The translations under genes and the position numbers were made by a program. Shown here piece by piece: positions 42,728 through 53,572 of a stretch of DNA of 64,000 nt. Each line of letters opens with the position of its first letter. Position 1 is the first letter of the stretch. Source of the stretch: Desulfobulbus sp. Tol-SR. GTDB taxonomy: Bacteria > Desulfobacterota > Desulfobulbia > Desulfobulbales > Desulfocapsaceae. The notes below the pieces were generated by a model. That model was not told where the DNA came from, searched no databases, and saw only the letters and a list, made by a program, of their open reading frames with translations. The DNA lies in assembly GCA_000769715.1 (NCBI GenBank), contig JROS01000032.1:1-64000 (forward strand), written 5' to 3'.

Positions 42728-44407
42728 TCATCTGTCGACCGGACGAAACTTGCGGCCGATGAAGTTGACCAGGAGCACCAGCAGGGTCGAAACCCCGATC
42801 ATCATGATCCCCAGGGCCGACAGTTTGCCCCACAGGCCGTCCTCGGAGAAACGCAGGATCTGCACCGCCAGGACCTCCGTTCCCGGTCGGGACAGGACCA
42901 CGGACAGGGACAGTTCCCGGACGAACATGGTCGCCATCAGGACCCAGCCGGAGACGATGCCCGGTACCAGCAGCGGGATGACGATCCGCCTGAGCGTCGT
43001 CAGGTACGATGCGCCGGCAACCAGCGACGATTCCTCGAGATGATCGTGGATCTGGACAAAGGCGCTGGACAACGGGCGGACACCATAGGGAAGATAGGTG
43101 GCGATATAACCGATGAGCAGGGCCCAGATGGTGGCGTAGAGCGGGGTTCGGACGAAGAACCACATGAATCCGACGCCGATGACGATGCCGGGAAAGGAGA
43201 AAGAGAGAAAACTGAGGGATTCCAGGACACCGGCGCTCCGGCTCCGTACCTTGACGATGACGTAGGCTACGAAGATCGACAGCACGATGCCGATCGTGGC
43301 GCCGAAGACCCCGAGAAACAGGCTGTTTTTGAGGGACAGCAGCGAGATCGGATCGTTGAGCACCTCGATCCAGTGCTTCAGTCCCATCATCGAGAAGGCC
43401 CGCATGCTGGGCACCATCGAATAGGGCACCAGGGAGGTGTAAAAGAGGACCACGACCGGCAGGATGATCAGGATGAACGACAGAAATCCGAGGATGAGAA
43501 AGAGCGGAATCCTGGAGCGTTGCAGCTTGATGATCGTCGGTTTGTAGCCACGGCCGGCAATCGTCACGAACCTGTCGCTGGCCGAGGTGAGGTAGCGGTA
43601 GAGGTAGATGAGGATGATCGCGGCGAGCAGGACGCTCATTCCCAGTGCGGCGGCCTTGCCGTAATCGGCGGCGAATCCGGTGGAGACCATCTGGTAGAGA
43701 TGGGTGGCCAGCACATAGATGCGCCCCGGCATGCCGATGACCGAAGGCACGGCGAAGGAGGCCAGGCCGCGAATGATGCAGAGGATGAAGGCCGCGAGAA
43801 TGGCCGGCCGCAGGACCGGCAGCGTGATGCGGAAGATCGTCTTGCCGGTGGAGGCGCCGCAGACCCGGGAGGATTCCTCCAGCGAGGCGTCGAAGGAGGC
43901 CATGGCCGGGGCGATGATCAGGTACGCGATCGGCAGATCGAGCAGGCCCTCGACGAGGACCATGCCGGGCAGGGAATAGATATTGAACGGGGCATGATGA
44001 AGAGAGAAGACCTGTCTCAGGATGAGGTTCAGTATGCCGTTGGATGGGTTGAGCAGCAGGACCCAACTGACCGAGAACAGAAGGTGGGGAATCATCATCG
44101 GGATAATCGAGATGATGCCGAAGATGAATTTGAAGGGGATGTCGGTGCGGATGTTGAGGTAGGCCAGGAAGAGGGCCAGGGCGGTGGCGGTCGACGCCGC
44201 CCCGCCGACGAAAATCACCGTATTCCAGATGACTTCCAGCAGCGCCGGATCGGTATAGGCGGCGATGTATTTGGCCAGGGTGAACGTGCCGGTGGCTGTC
44301 AATCCCTCCGACAGACTGCCGAAGACCAGCATGATCACCGGGCAGATGGTGAGAAAACCGACGATGGCGATGAGCAGAAGGGTCAATCCCGAGTGTCTGC
44401 CGGTCAT
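42728..44407 (-). CDS. ABC transporter permease, ferric-iron type (two fused permease domains)
   Basis: A 559-residue inner-membrane permease with two BPD_transp_1 domains and about twelve membrane segments. The EAA loops are visible in EESSRVCGASTGKTIFRITLP (near 200) and in EESSLVAGASYLTTLRRIVIP (near 475). This is the FbpB/SfuB/AfuB layout, where one chain replaces two permeases. ATG 44407 lies 6 bases after the stop of the ATPase gene, so the two are translationally coupled. With the ATPase and the binding protein it forms a complete importer, most likely for Fe3+; the related phosphonate and thiamine systems cannot be excluded. Confidence 0.88.
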   Translation of the reverse strand: MTGRHSGLTLLLIAIVGFLTICPVIMLVFGSLSEGLTATGTFTLAKYIAAYTDPALLEVIWNTVIFVGGAASTATALALFLAYLNIRTDIPFKFIFGIISIIPMMIPHLLFSVSWVLLLNPSNGILNLILRQVFSLHHAPFNIYSLPGMVLVEGLLDLPIAYLIIAPAMASFDASLEESSRVCGASTGKTIFRITLPVLRPAILAAFILCIIRGLASFAVPSVIGMPGRIYVLATHLYQMVSTGFAADYGKAAALGMSVLLAAIILIYLYRYLTSASDRFVTIAGRGYKPTIIKLQRSRIPLFLILGFLSFILIILPVVVLFYTSLVPYSMVPSMRAFSMMGLKHWIEVLNDPISLLSLKNSLFLGVFGATIGIVLSIFVAYVIVKVRSRSAGVLESLSFLSFSFPGIVIGVGFMWFFVRTPLYATIWALLIGYIATYLPYGVRPLSSAFVQIHDHLEESSLVAGASYLTTLRRIVIPLLVPGIVSGWVLMATMFVRELSLSVVLSRPGTEVLAVQILRFSEDGLWGKLSALGIMMIGVSTLLVLLVNFIGRKFRPVDR

Positions 44408-44415
44408 GGTTTCTG

Positions 44416-45498
44416 TCACCCGGCAACGAGAAGGCAATGATCAGGGCTCACCTGGAAGCCGACCTCGTCGCCCACGGCCAGATCCGTCTCCGGTTCGATG
44501 CGGGCCAGCAGATGCTGGTCGCCGACGCGGATCTCACCCTCGAAGGCATCGCCGACGAACACCATGGAGGCGATGGTCCCCTGGACGACATTCGTCCCGG
44601 GGTGGTCACCCCGGGTCAGGGAGATGAATTCCGGGCGCAGGCAGAGGGTCACGTGCGAGTCGGGCGAAAAATTTCCTTTCCGGCAGGCGAGCCGGCCGAT
44701 GGCGGAATCGACGATGGTCGTCCCGGAGAGCTGTTCCCGGACCACCGCCTTGACCAGGTTGGCCCGGCCGATGAAGTCGGCGACGAACTCACTTTCGGCG
44801 TCGAAGTAGATCTTTTTCGGCGAACCGATCTCGATGATCCGGCCGGCCCGCATCACGGCGATGGTGTCGGACAGGGCGAGGGCCTCGACCCGGTCGTGCG
44901 TGACATAGACGGCTGTTATCTGGAGATCGTAGAGGAATGTCTTCAATTCCTTGCGGGTTTCCTCCCGCAGCTTGGCGTCGAGGTTGCTCAGGGGTTCGTC
45001 GAAGAGAATGACTCGGGGTTGCGCCACGAGGGCGCGGGCCAGGGCCACCCGCTGCTGCTGGCCGCCGGAGAGTTTGGTGGCAGGCCGGTTTTCAAAACCT
45101 TCGAGCTGGACGAAGGCCAGGGTCTCGGCCACCCGCCGGCGGATTTCCTCCTTCGGCACCTTCCGGTTCTGCAGCGGGTAGGCGACGTTGTCGTACACGT
45201 TCATGTGCGGCCAGATCGCGTAGGTCTGGAAGACCATGCCGAGTCCCCGTTTTTCAGTGGGAACGCTGATGTGCCGCGCCGACGAGTAGACAATCTCGTC
45301 GCCGATCCGGATCTCTCCGGCATCCGGGGATTCCAGGCCGACGATGCTGCGCAGGAGGGTGGTCTTGCCGCAGCCGGATGGGCCGAGCAACGTGAAGATC
45401 TGGTTGGACGGGATGGTCAGATCGACATCGTCCAACGCCTTGATGATCCGGCCTTCGGAGGCGTAATGCTTGCGAAGGCCGGCGATGCGGATTTCCAT
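44416..45498 (-). CDS. ABC transporter ATP-binding protein (FbpC/PotA-like)
   Basis: A 360-residue ATPase. Walker A is LLGPSGCGKTTLL near 38, the signature is LSGGQQQRVALARAL near 135, Walker B is VILFDEPLSNLD near 160, and the H-loop lies in VYVTHDRVEAL. The C-terminal 120 residues form a TOBE/OB regulatory domain, as in FbpC, MalK and PotA. It energises the fused permease encoded just downstream and lies 13 bp after the binding-protein gene. Confidence 0.93.
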   Translation of the reverse strand: MEIRIAGLRKHYASEGRIIKALDDVDLTIPSNQIFTLLGPSGCGKTTLLRSIVGLESPDAGEIRIGDEIVYSSARHISVPTEKRGLGMVFQTYAIWPHMNVYDNVAYPLQNRKVPKEEIRRRVAETLAFVQLEGFENRPATKLSGGQQQRVALARALVAQPRVILFDEPLSNLDAKLREETRKELKTFLYDLQITAVYVTHDRVEALALSDTIAVMRAGRIIEIGSPKKIYFDAESEFVADFIGRANLVKAVVREQLSGTTIVDSAIGRLACRKGNFSPDSHVTLCLRPEFISLTRGDHPGTNVVQGTIASMVFVGDAFEGEIRVGDQHLLARIEPETDLAVGDEVGFQVSPDHCLLVAG

Positions 45499-45511
45499 GG
45501 CCGGGGATGGA

Positions 45512-46507
45512 TTATCTGATCGCGAAGATCTTTTTGAATTCCTCGCCCCACCTGGCTATCTCGTCATCGGCGAGTTCCCTGATGGGTATGACCTTGGCCT
45601 TGTCCATGCCGTCGATGGGGGGGAAGACGCCGGGGGCGAGTACGTATTCACCGACGTCGTTCGCCAGCAGGGTCATGGCGTCCTTGGACAGCCAGTAGTC
45701 CATGAATTTTTTCGCCGCTTCCGGATGCGGGGCCTTCGAGGAGATGCCCATCGCCCGCGGGGTCCCCATCAGTGGTTGATTCTGCACCCGGGCCCAGTCG
45801 AGGGGGGCCGGGGCCTTGGTGACGATATACTTGGGCATCGAGATGCCGATCTGTTTCTCGCCGCTCTCGATCGGGGCCGGGGTCGGACCGAAGGACGCCA
45901 CGAACATCGGCCGGTTCGCTGCCAGACCCTTGAGAAATTCCCGCCACTCCTGATCGGAGGCGAAGACGTTTTCCCGCAGGCCGATCAGCCAGCAGATGGT
46001 CGTGGCATGGCTGGCCGGGTTCGCCATGACGATCCTGTCCTTCCACTTCGGGTCGGCCAGGTCCTGGTAGCGCTTCGGCACGTCCTCCGGCTTGACCAAT
46101 TCCTTATTGTAGACGATCCCCACATATTCGATGCCGAAGAGTTGAATGCCGTTCTTGTTCGCCCATGCCGGGTACTTCGCCGATTCGGGAGAAACGTAAG
46201 TGGCGATGATGCCCTTTTCCTTCAGCATTTCCAGGACCGGCAACGGGGCCTGGATGACATCCGCCATCAGCTTGTTGGCCTCGAATTCAGTGAACACGGT
46301 GGAAAGGAACTTGGCTGTGGAGATTCGGGTGTATTCACCTTTGATGCCCGTCGCTTTGGAAAAAGCCTCCATGATCGGCTCGATGGCCGTGATGTTGGCG
46401 TAAAAGGACACTTTGTCCTCCGCTGCCTCTCCCTTGCCGACCACCAGCGACCCGGCGGCCAGAAGGAGCGCCGCGAAAACTACAAACATTGTTTTTGCCG
46501 TTTTCAT
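45512..46507 (-). CDS. ABC transporter periplasmic substrate-binding protein (ferric-iron type)
   Basis: A 331-residue secreted binding protein with a signal peptide (residues 1-28, KTMFVVFAALLLAAGSLVV, ending near GEAAE). The mature part is a FbpA/FutA-like type 1 or 2 periplasmic fold (VSFYANITAIEPIMEAFSKATGI, then VIQAPLPVLEMLKEKGI). The tyrosines that bind Fe3+ in FbpA were not firmly located, so the substrate is tentative. ATG 46507 follows GGGGGAAAA. First gene of a three-gene leftward operon. Confidence 0.87.
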   Translation of the reverse strand: MKTAKTMFVVFAALLLAAGSLVVGKGEAAEDKVSFYANITAIEPIMEAFSKATGIKGEYTRISTAKFLSTVFTEFEANKLMADVIQAPLPVLEMLKEKGIIATYVSPESAKYPAWANKNGIQLFGIEYVGIVYNKELVKPEDVPKRYQDLADPKWKDRIVMANPASHATTICWLIGLRENVFASDQEWREFLKGLAANRPMFVASFGPTPAPIESGEKQIGISMPKYIVTKAPAPLDWARVQNQPLMGTPRAMGISSKAPHPEAAKKFMDYWLSKDAMTLLANDVGEYVLAPGVFPPIDGMDKAKVIPIRELADDEIARWGEEFKKIFAIR

Positions 46508-46993
46508 GCCGTTTTCCCCCTTGATTTCCAAAGTTGACCCGGAGATCCCCGACCTTTTTGTCGAGGCCGAAACACCTTTCCCGTTCAGATTCATCCTATC
46601 AAATCCGCTGAATCAATTTCAATGGCCAGCCGCAAGATAAGGCAAATAACGAACCGGGGTGTGTCTTTCTCCGGGGCCGCAGTGCATCAGGTGTGATCGG
46701 GGGTGAAATCTGGGTGAGCCGTCCGTCCGCCGGCGGCGCGCCGTCAGCGGCGAGATTGCCGCGGAAGGGGCCGGGGACCGTTCGGCTGGCAGGCGTCGTG
46801 GGCGAGGAGCGTTGGAGTCAACAATGGGAATCCGATATCCGCAAGGATCGCGGACACGATGACCAGATGGCCGCCACGGCTTGACAACCACTCGGACATG
46901 CTTACCATTTCCGCCAAAATTGGCAGATAAATCAATGGCAAGGGATCTGCGTGTTCCCGTCCAGTACAGACAAAAGTGTAAGAGGTAATCGTA
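46508..46993. other. Intergenic region between the ABC operon and htpG
   Basis: About 485 bp between divergent transcription units. It holds the htpG promoter candidate at 46881-46908 and a perfect 12-bp palindrome, GCCAAAATTGGC, at 46913-46924. Frames in the GC-rich part 46620-46880 lack homology I recognise and were not called. Confidence 0.55.
46881..46908 (+). promoter_or_regulatory. Probable htpG promoter
   Basis: TTGACA at 46881-46886, a 16-bp spacer and TACCAT at 46903-46908. The perfect palindrome at 46913-46924 would sit at the transcription start, as an operator might. CTTGAC and ACCATTT also distantly recall a heat-shock sigma pattern, but not convincingly. Confidence 0.4.
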
Positions 46994-48865
<1,872 letters not shown>

Positions 48866-49052
48866 TCATTGCTCTGTGTTTTAAATTCCTGCGATTTCAA
48901 TTGTCTATCAGATCAAGCCGGCGTACTGGATAGAAGGATTAAAATTCCAGCCGCCGGACGGTTCACGACATAACCATTGAAATGTGACTATCTTCAGGCT
49001 ATAGAGCGACATGTTACCCCACTCTTCCGATTTCAATCAACAGGGAGGACCT

Positions 49053-49442
49053 ATGCCCTCTTTCTGCCGTTACTGCCTGATTTTCCTGGCAGCAGTCCTG
49101 CTCTTGGGCGGATGCTACAACAAACCCGTTCGCAACCTTGCCTCTGACGTGTTGCTGATCAAGGCGGGGCAGTCAACCGGCGATGATGTGCTGACCTACC
49201 TTGGTGAGCCCGATGAACAAAAGGTCATCGACAAGGGGGTCGAGCAGTGGCTGTTCAGGGAAAAGAGCTCCACCGTCATGGAAAGAACCCCGGTGGTGGG
49301 CAAGTATCTGGGCAGTCCCAGTATCGGCCAGGTGATCGTCACGCTGAAGGACAATGTGGTTGTCGATTACAGGTATGAGGCCCACGACGCCGACGAAAAC
49401 GATTGGGCGGATGATTTTTCCTGGCAAAAGGACAAAAAGTGA
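49053..49442 (+). CDS. Small outer-membrane-type lipoprotein (SmpA/BamE-like)
   Basis: A 129-residue lipoprotein. The signal peptide ends in the lipobox LLGGC (cysteine near residue 23). The mature part is a small domain with AGQSTGDDVLTYLGEPDEQ, a pattern of the SmpA/OmlA (BamE-like) superfamily that supports outer-membrane assembly. The match is weak outside that motif, and the acidic tail (DADENDWADDFSWQKDKK) is unusual. GGGAGGA precedes ATG 49053. Its stop overlaps the pcm start by 4 bases. Confidence 0.8.
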   Translation: MPSFCRYCLIFLAAVLLLGGCYNKPVRNLASDVLLIKAGQSTGDDVLTYLGEPDEQKVIDKGVEQWLFREKSSTVMERTPVVGKYLGSPSIGQVIVTLKDNVVVDYRYEAHDADENDWADDFSWQKDKK

Positions 49443-50086
49443 CCGATCGTTTTGCCACAGCCCGTGAGCGAATGGTACTGGAACAGCTCGCGGCCCGGGG
49501 GATAACTGATCGGAGAGTCCTCGCCGTCATGGGGGAGGTGCCGCGCCATCTCTTTGTCGACGACGCGATGCAGGGCCGGTCCTACGGCGATCATCCCCTG
49601 CCCATCGCCGCCGGGCAGACTATCTCGCAACCTTACATCGTTGCCTACATGACCCAGGTCCTGCAATTGCAGGGGCATGAAAAAGTCCTGGAGATCGGGA
49701 CCGGTTCAGGCTACCAGGCGGCGATTCTCTCCCGGCTCTGCCACAAGGTCTATACCATCGAACGGGTCAATACCCTGTTGGCCGGGGCGAGGAAGATTTT
49801 CGACTCCCTTCGCTATTTCAATATCGTCGCCAAGATGGATGACGGCACCCTCGGCTGGCCGGAGTTCGCTCCCTATGATGCGATCATCGTCACCGCCGGC
49901 GGCCCCGAGGTGCCCCCCCCTCTGATCGACCAACTGGCCGATCCCGGGAGACTGGTGATACCGGTCGGTGATCAGAATATCCAGAGTCTGCATCTTGTCA
50001 CCAAAGAGAAGGGGGAGATCCGGGTCGATCAACTGGCCAGTGTCCGTTTTGTCGAACTCATAGGCGAGCATGGCTGGGGGCGCTGA
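49439..50086 (+). CDS. pcm: Protein-L-isoaspartate O-methyltransferase
   Basis: A 215-residue SAM-dependent methyltransferase that starts repair of isoaspartyl residues in aged proteins. Motif I is VLEIGTGSGYQAAILSRL near residue 83, and the PCMT signatures are GDHPLPIAAGQTISQPYIV near 48 and YDAIIVTAGGPEVP near 145. The start is GTG 49439, overlapping the previous stop (GTGA), so it is translationally coupled to the lipoprotein gene. Length is normal. Confidence 0.95.
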   Translation: MTDRFATARERMVLEQLAARGITDRRVLAVMGEVPRHLFVDDAMQGRSYGDHPLPIAAGQTISQPYIVAYMTQVLQLQGHEKVLEIGTGSGYQAAILSRLCHKVYTIERVNTLLAGARKIFDSLRYFNIVAKMDDGTLGWPEFAPYDAIIVTAGGPEVPPPLIDQLADPGRLVIPVGDQNIQSLHLVTKEKGEIRVDQLASVRFVELIGEHGWGR

Positions 50087-50442
50087 AAGCGACCTCAATC
50101 CTGCGGCTTGCCCCCATCTCCGATGTTGTGCTTATCAATTTTCTCCCGCAACACACATGAGCAGATTCTTCGGCGACTCATCACGGTCACGGTGTTCATG
50201 CCGATGTGCCTTCAGGTATGCTGATTTTTCAGGGCCGCAGAGATTTGAGAGCAACTCTCAATAAAGTATGAATCACCGTGATAGTGCTTGTGTTCGACAT
50301 TCATTCTCAATATATTGCATTCTTCTTTGTGCAACTTGGCATAATACAAACTCAAGGACCGTTGGAGCATGGGGGCAAGCCGGAAGGCTTCATGCGGGTG
50401 ACCGACAGCTGGTTCTGAACGCTCAGATGGAGGAACGCGGAC
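50087..50442. other. Intergenic region before the hydrogenase operon
   Basis: About 355 bp without a supported gene. It has an inverted repeat, TTGAGAG-CAA-CTCTCAA, at 50245-50261, and a weak -10-like CATAAT at 50340-50345. The latter could belong to the hydrogenase operon promoter. Confidence 0.5.
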
Positions 50443-50937
50443 GTGGAGGAAATTCTCAAGAAGCGACGCACACTGCAGGAAACCATGAATTTCATGGCCG
50501 CGCTGTCGGCTGGTATCGAACCGATACTGGGCCGTGGTGCAAACAGCATGACTATGTCGGCCGGTCGGAATCTCGGTCGCAAATTTTCGGAAAATGCCAG
50601 ACATACCGATGATCTCCTCGAGGCCATCGGCGAGGTCAAGAATATTCTCGTGGCCAATCACTGCCTCTGGGGCTTTGAACCCTTCAAGCCTGAAGAACAG
50701 GCGGAGATGATCACGACGGATGACAAGGGGAACCGCCAGATGCTCATCGTTTTCCGTGACTGCATGATCAGACAGGCCCTCTTTCGCTTCGGGCATCCCC
50801 AGAAGGGGTCTCTGTGCAATATGATGTACGGTTTTTTTGCCGGAGCCCTCGAAAGCATCATGGGGAAGAAGGCGACGCTGGAGATCAGGCATGCCGGTGA
50901 AAACGCCTGCCTGAAGATATTGACGGTGGAGGGATGA
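50443..50937 (+). CDS. V4R-like protein, first gene of the hydrogenase operon
   Basis: A 164-residue protein whose C-terminal part (LCNMMYGFFAGALESIMG, then an ACLKI ending) has the pattern of V4R/MOD1-type small-molecule-binding domains. It is homologous to the protein at 53569-54039 in the same operon: both have a conserved AGR near the N-terminus and three cysteines, here Cys107 (DCMIR), Cys125 and Cys156. The spacing is 18 and 31 residues, against 18 and 30 in the partner. The cysteines may bind a metal or cluster. The start is GTG 50443, after GGAGGA. No function is known to me; a role in the assembly or electron flow of the adjacent hydrogenase is inference. Confidence 0.72.
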   Translation: MEEILKKRRTLQETMNFMAALSAGIEPILGRGANSMTMSAGRNLGRKFSENARHTDDLLEAIGEVKNILVANHCLWGFEPFKPEEQAEMITTDDKGNRQMLIVFRDCMIRQALFRFGHPQKGSLCNMMYGFFAGALESIMGKKATLEIRHAGENACLKILTVEG

Positions 50938-50969
50938 CGCTGCATTACGCGCGTTGACTAGGAGATACG

Positions 50970-51902
50970 ATGAGCAGCGAGAAAGTTCGATTGAATACGG
51001 AGTGGTTGTGCGATTGTGGCGGATGCCATGTCGCGCTGGTTGATCTGCACGAAAAAATATTGAATGTCCTCGAATCGGTGGAAATTCAGAAATGTCCGGT
51101 CCTGACCGATGTCAAGGATTACCCCGAGGCCGACATCGGCATCCTCACCGGCTCGATCCGGACCGAGCATGACCGGCATGCGGCGATGGAGATGCGCCGG
51201 CAGTGCAAGACCATCATCGCCTTCGGCACCTGCGCCGTATACGGTGGTCTGCACGGGGCGGGTCTGGCGCACAGCCGCGAAGAGATCATGAACCAGGTCT
51301 TCCGCAAGAGTCCGACGACCAGGACCGATTTCCTCCCGGACAGTGAGATAACCGGATTGGAAAAGATTGTCACCCCGATCGACGAGGTAATCGATGTCGA
51401 TCTCTACCTGCCGGGTTGTCCGCCTCACCCGCATTTTATCTTCGAAAGCCTGAAATCCCTCATCGACCATCATACCCCACGGGTGGACAAGTCCACGGTC
51501 TGTGCCGCATGCCGCCGGACGATGGTTAAGACGGAGGTTGCCGAGATCAAAAACAGCCTTGAAGGAATGCCGGACGACGAGCTCTGTTTCCTGAGCCAGG
51601 GCTATATCTGTCTTGGTTCGGCCACCCTTGACCGTTGTCTCGCCCCCTGTCCCAATCACGGCATCATGTGTTCCGGTTGTGCCGGACCGACGATGCAGAT
51701 CCTCACCGAACCGAACCGGGATATCCGTTCCGAGGTGGCCGACAGGATGTCACGGTTGACCAGGATCGGCAAGGACACGATCATCAAGCACATCGAACAA
51801 TCGGCCAAGACCCATTACGCCTATGCGATGGCCACCAAGATGATCGGCAACAAACCGACGTTTTTGATTCGCAAATGGATCGCAGAAGTGGAGGCAGCAT
51901 AA
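50970..51902 (+). CDS. [NiFe] hydrogenase small subunit (group 3, MvhG-like)
   Basis: A 310-residue electron-transfer subunit without a twin-arginine signal, so cytoplasmic. The proximal-cluster cysteines lie in CDCGGCHVAL (near 14), FGTCAVYGG (near 90) and LPGCPPH (near 150). Further cysteines lie in CAACRR and in CLAPCPNHGIMCSGC near 220-235. This matches the F420-non-reducing MvhG/HoxY-like small subunits rather than membrane uptake types. Its stop overlaps the large-subunit start by one base. Confidence 0.92.
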   Translation: MSSEKVRLNTEWLCDCGGCHVALVDLHEKILNVLESVEIQKCPVLTDVKDYPEADIGILTGSIRTEHDRHAAMEMRRQCKTIIAFGTCAVYGGLHGAGLAHSREEIMNQVFRKSPTTRTDFLPDSEITGLEKIVTPIDEVIDVDLYLPGCPPHPHFIFESLKSLIDHHTPRVDKSTVCAACRRTMVKTEVAEIKNSLEGMPDDELCFLSQGYICLGSATLDRCLAPCPNHGIMCSGCAGPTMQILTEPNRDIRSEVADRMSRLTRIGKDTIIKHIEQSAKTHYAYAMATKMIGNKPTFLIRKWIAEVEAA

Positions 51903-53317
51903 TGGCGAAGACGATCAAGATAGACCCGGTCACCCGGATCGAGGGGCATGCCCGCATCCTGCTCGAGTATGACGATGCCGGCATGGTTGACCAGGCCTAT
52001 TTCTGTGTCAATGAGTTGAGGGGGTTCGAGCGGATCCTGGTCGGTATGGAGGCACACACCATGCCGATGATCACCGCCCGAATCTGCGGGGTCTGTCCGA
52101 CTGCCCACCACCTGGCGGCGGCCAAGGCGCTGGACTGCGCCGCCGGGGTCGAACCGCCTCCTGCGGCCAGGCTCCTGAGGGAATTCATGTACATGGGCCA
52201 TGTCATCCACAGCCATGCCCTGTCGCTCTTCGTCCTTGCCGGCCCCGACCTGGTTTTCGGTCTCAATGGTCCCCCGGCCTCCCAGAATATCGTCGGCATG
52301 GTTGAGGCGGCACCGGAACTCACCAAAAAAGCCCTGCGTCTGCGGAGCCTCGGCCAGAAGATCAACGAGACTATCGGCGGCCGCGGCATCCATCCGGTTA
52401 CCGCCATCGCCGGCGGCATCTCCTTCAAGCTCAGCGACCTTCAGTTCAACCGGTTGAAGGAGCTGACCGCCGAGGCCGTCATCCTGTCGGGCGAACTGGC
52501 CGGCAGGACCAAGAAACTGCTCTTCGATCTCTTTGATGCCAATCCGGTGCTGCTGGACAAGCTGAACGTGCCGAGCTGGTACATGGGCACGGTCAAAAGC
52601 GGCCTGCTCAATTTCTATGATGGCGATCTCCGGGTCATGGATGAGGGCGGCAGGATCGTCCGGGAGTTTGCCAGCCGGGAGTATCGCGATGTGCTCGCCG
52701 AGCGGGCCGTCCACACCTCCTATGCCAAGGAGGTCTATATCGACCACGGCGGCGCCGAGCACATGTACCGGGTTTCAACCCTGGCCCGGTTGAATGTCGT
52801 CGACGGCATGGAGACCCCGTTGGCCCAGGCCGAGTTCGAGGAATTCCGCCGGAATTTCGGCCGTCCCTGCCATAACGCCGTCATCCAGATGTATGCCAAG
52901 CTGATCGAGTTGATCTATGCCTGCGAGAAGGCCAACGAGTTGATCAACAACCCGGCCCTGCGCGGCGACACCCGGGTTCCCGCCTCGTTCAAGGGCGGCC
53001 GCGGCGTCGCCCATATCGAGGCGCCGCGCGGGACCCTGATCCATGATTACGAGATCGATGCCAAGGGCATCGTCCGGGCCGCCAACCTGATCGTCGCCAC
53101 GCAGCAGAATACCGCGGCCATCAACCGGTCCCTGAAAGAAGGCGCCAACAATCTGCTCGCCGGCGGCAGTGACGAGTCGATGCTCAACAGTCTCGAGTTT
53201 GTGGTCCGGTGTTACGATCCCTGTCTGGCCTGTTCCACCCATGCGATCGGTCGTATGGATCTGGAGGTGGAACTGCGGCACAAGGGTCGGATCATTCGTC
53301 GCCTGAGGAGGAAATAA
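51902..53317 (+). CDS. [NiFe] hydrogenase large (catalytic) subunit, group 3
   Basis: A 471-residue catalytic subunit that binds the NiFe(CN)2CO centre and oxidises or forms H2. The N-terminal L1 motif is RICGVCPTAHH near 60. The C-terminal L2 motif is DPCLACSTH at about 439-447. Thus all four nickel-ligand cysteines are present. A 24-residue tail follows His447, the usual peptide removed by a maturation protease, which is encoded four genes downstream. Start ATG 51902. The sequence resembles MvhA/group 3c; neither MvhD nor heterodisulfide reductase genes are adjacent, so the electron partner is likely the ferredoxin next door. Confidence 0.94.
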   Translation: MAKTIKIDPVTRIEGHARILLEYDDAGMVDQAYFCVNELRGFERILVGMEAHTMPMITARICGVCPTAHHLAAAKALDCAAGVEPPPAARLLREFMYMGHVIHSHALSLFVLAGPDLVFGLNGPPASQNIVGMVEAAPELTKKALRLRSLGQKINETIGGRGIHPVTAIAGGISFKLSDLQFNRLKELTAEAVILSGELAGRTKKLLFDLFDANPVLLDKLNVPSWYMGTVKSGLLNFYDGDLRVMDEGGRIVREFASREYRDVLAERAVHTSYAKEVYIDHGGAEHMYRVSTLARLNVVDGMETPLAQAEFEEFRRNFGRPCHNAVIQMYAKLIELIYACEKANELINNPALRGDTRVPASFKGGRGVAHIEAPRGTLIHDYEIDAKGIVRAANLIVATQQNTAAINRSLKEGANNLLAGGSDESMLNSLEFVVRCYDPCLACSTHAIGRMDLEVELRHKGRIIRRLRRK

Positions 53318-53320
53318 CCG

Positions 53321-53572
53321 ATGTTTGAAATGATCATTGATGAAAATGCCTGCCGGGGCTGCAAGCTGTGCATGGATGTCTGCCCGACCAACTGTTTTTC
53401 GTTCAACGAGGAGACCAGGAAATCGGCGGTGGCGCATCTCGGCAACTGTATCGCCTGCATGAGCTGTGATTACCTCTGCCCGTCCGGAGCGATCTCCCAC
53501 CGCAATCATCATGTGGTGAAGAATTTCTATCGCAATATCCATTTCAGCCAACGCCTGGAGAAATTCCTATGA
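53321..53572 (+). CDS. Two-cluster [4Fe-4S] ferredoxin
   Basis: An 83-residue ferredoxin with two four-cysteine motifs, CRGCKLCMDVCP (residues 12-23) and CIACMSCDYLCP (near 46-57). Each should bind a [4Fe-4S] cluster. A basic, aromatic C-terminal extension (HHVVKNFYRNIHFSQRLEKF) may contact the hydrogenase. It lies 3 bp after the large-subunit gene and overlaps the next gene by 4 bases, so it is probably a subunit or a dedicated electron carrier. Confidence 0.92.
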   Translation: MFEMIIDENACRGCKLCMDVCPTNCFSFNEETRKSAVAHLGNCIACMSCDYLCPSGAISHRNHHVVKNFYRNIHFSQRLEKFL

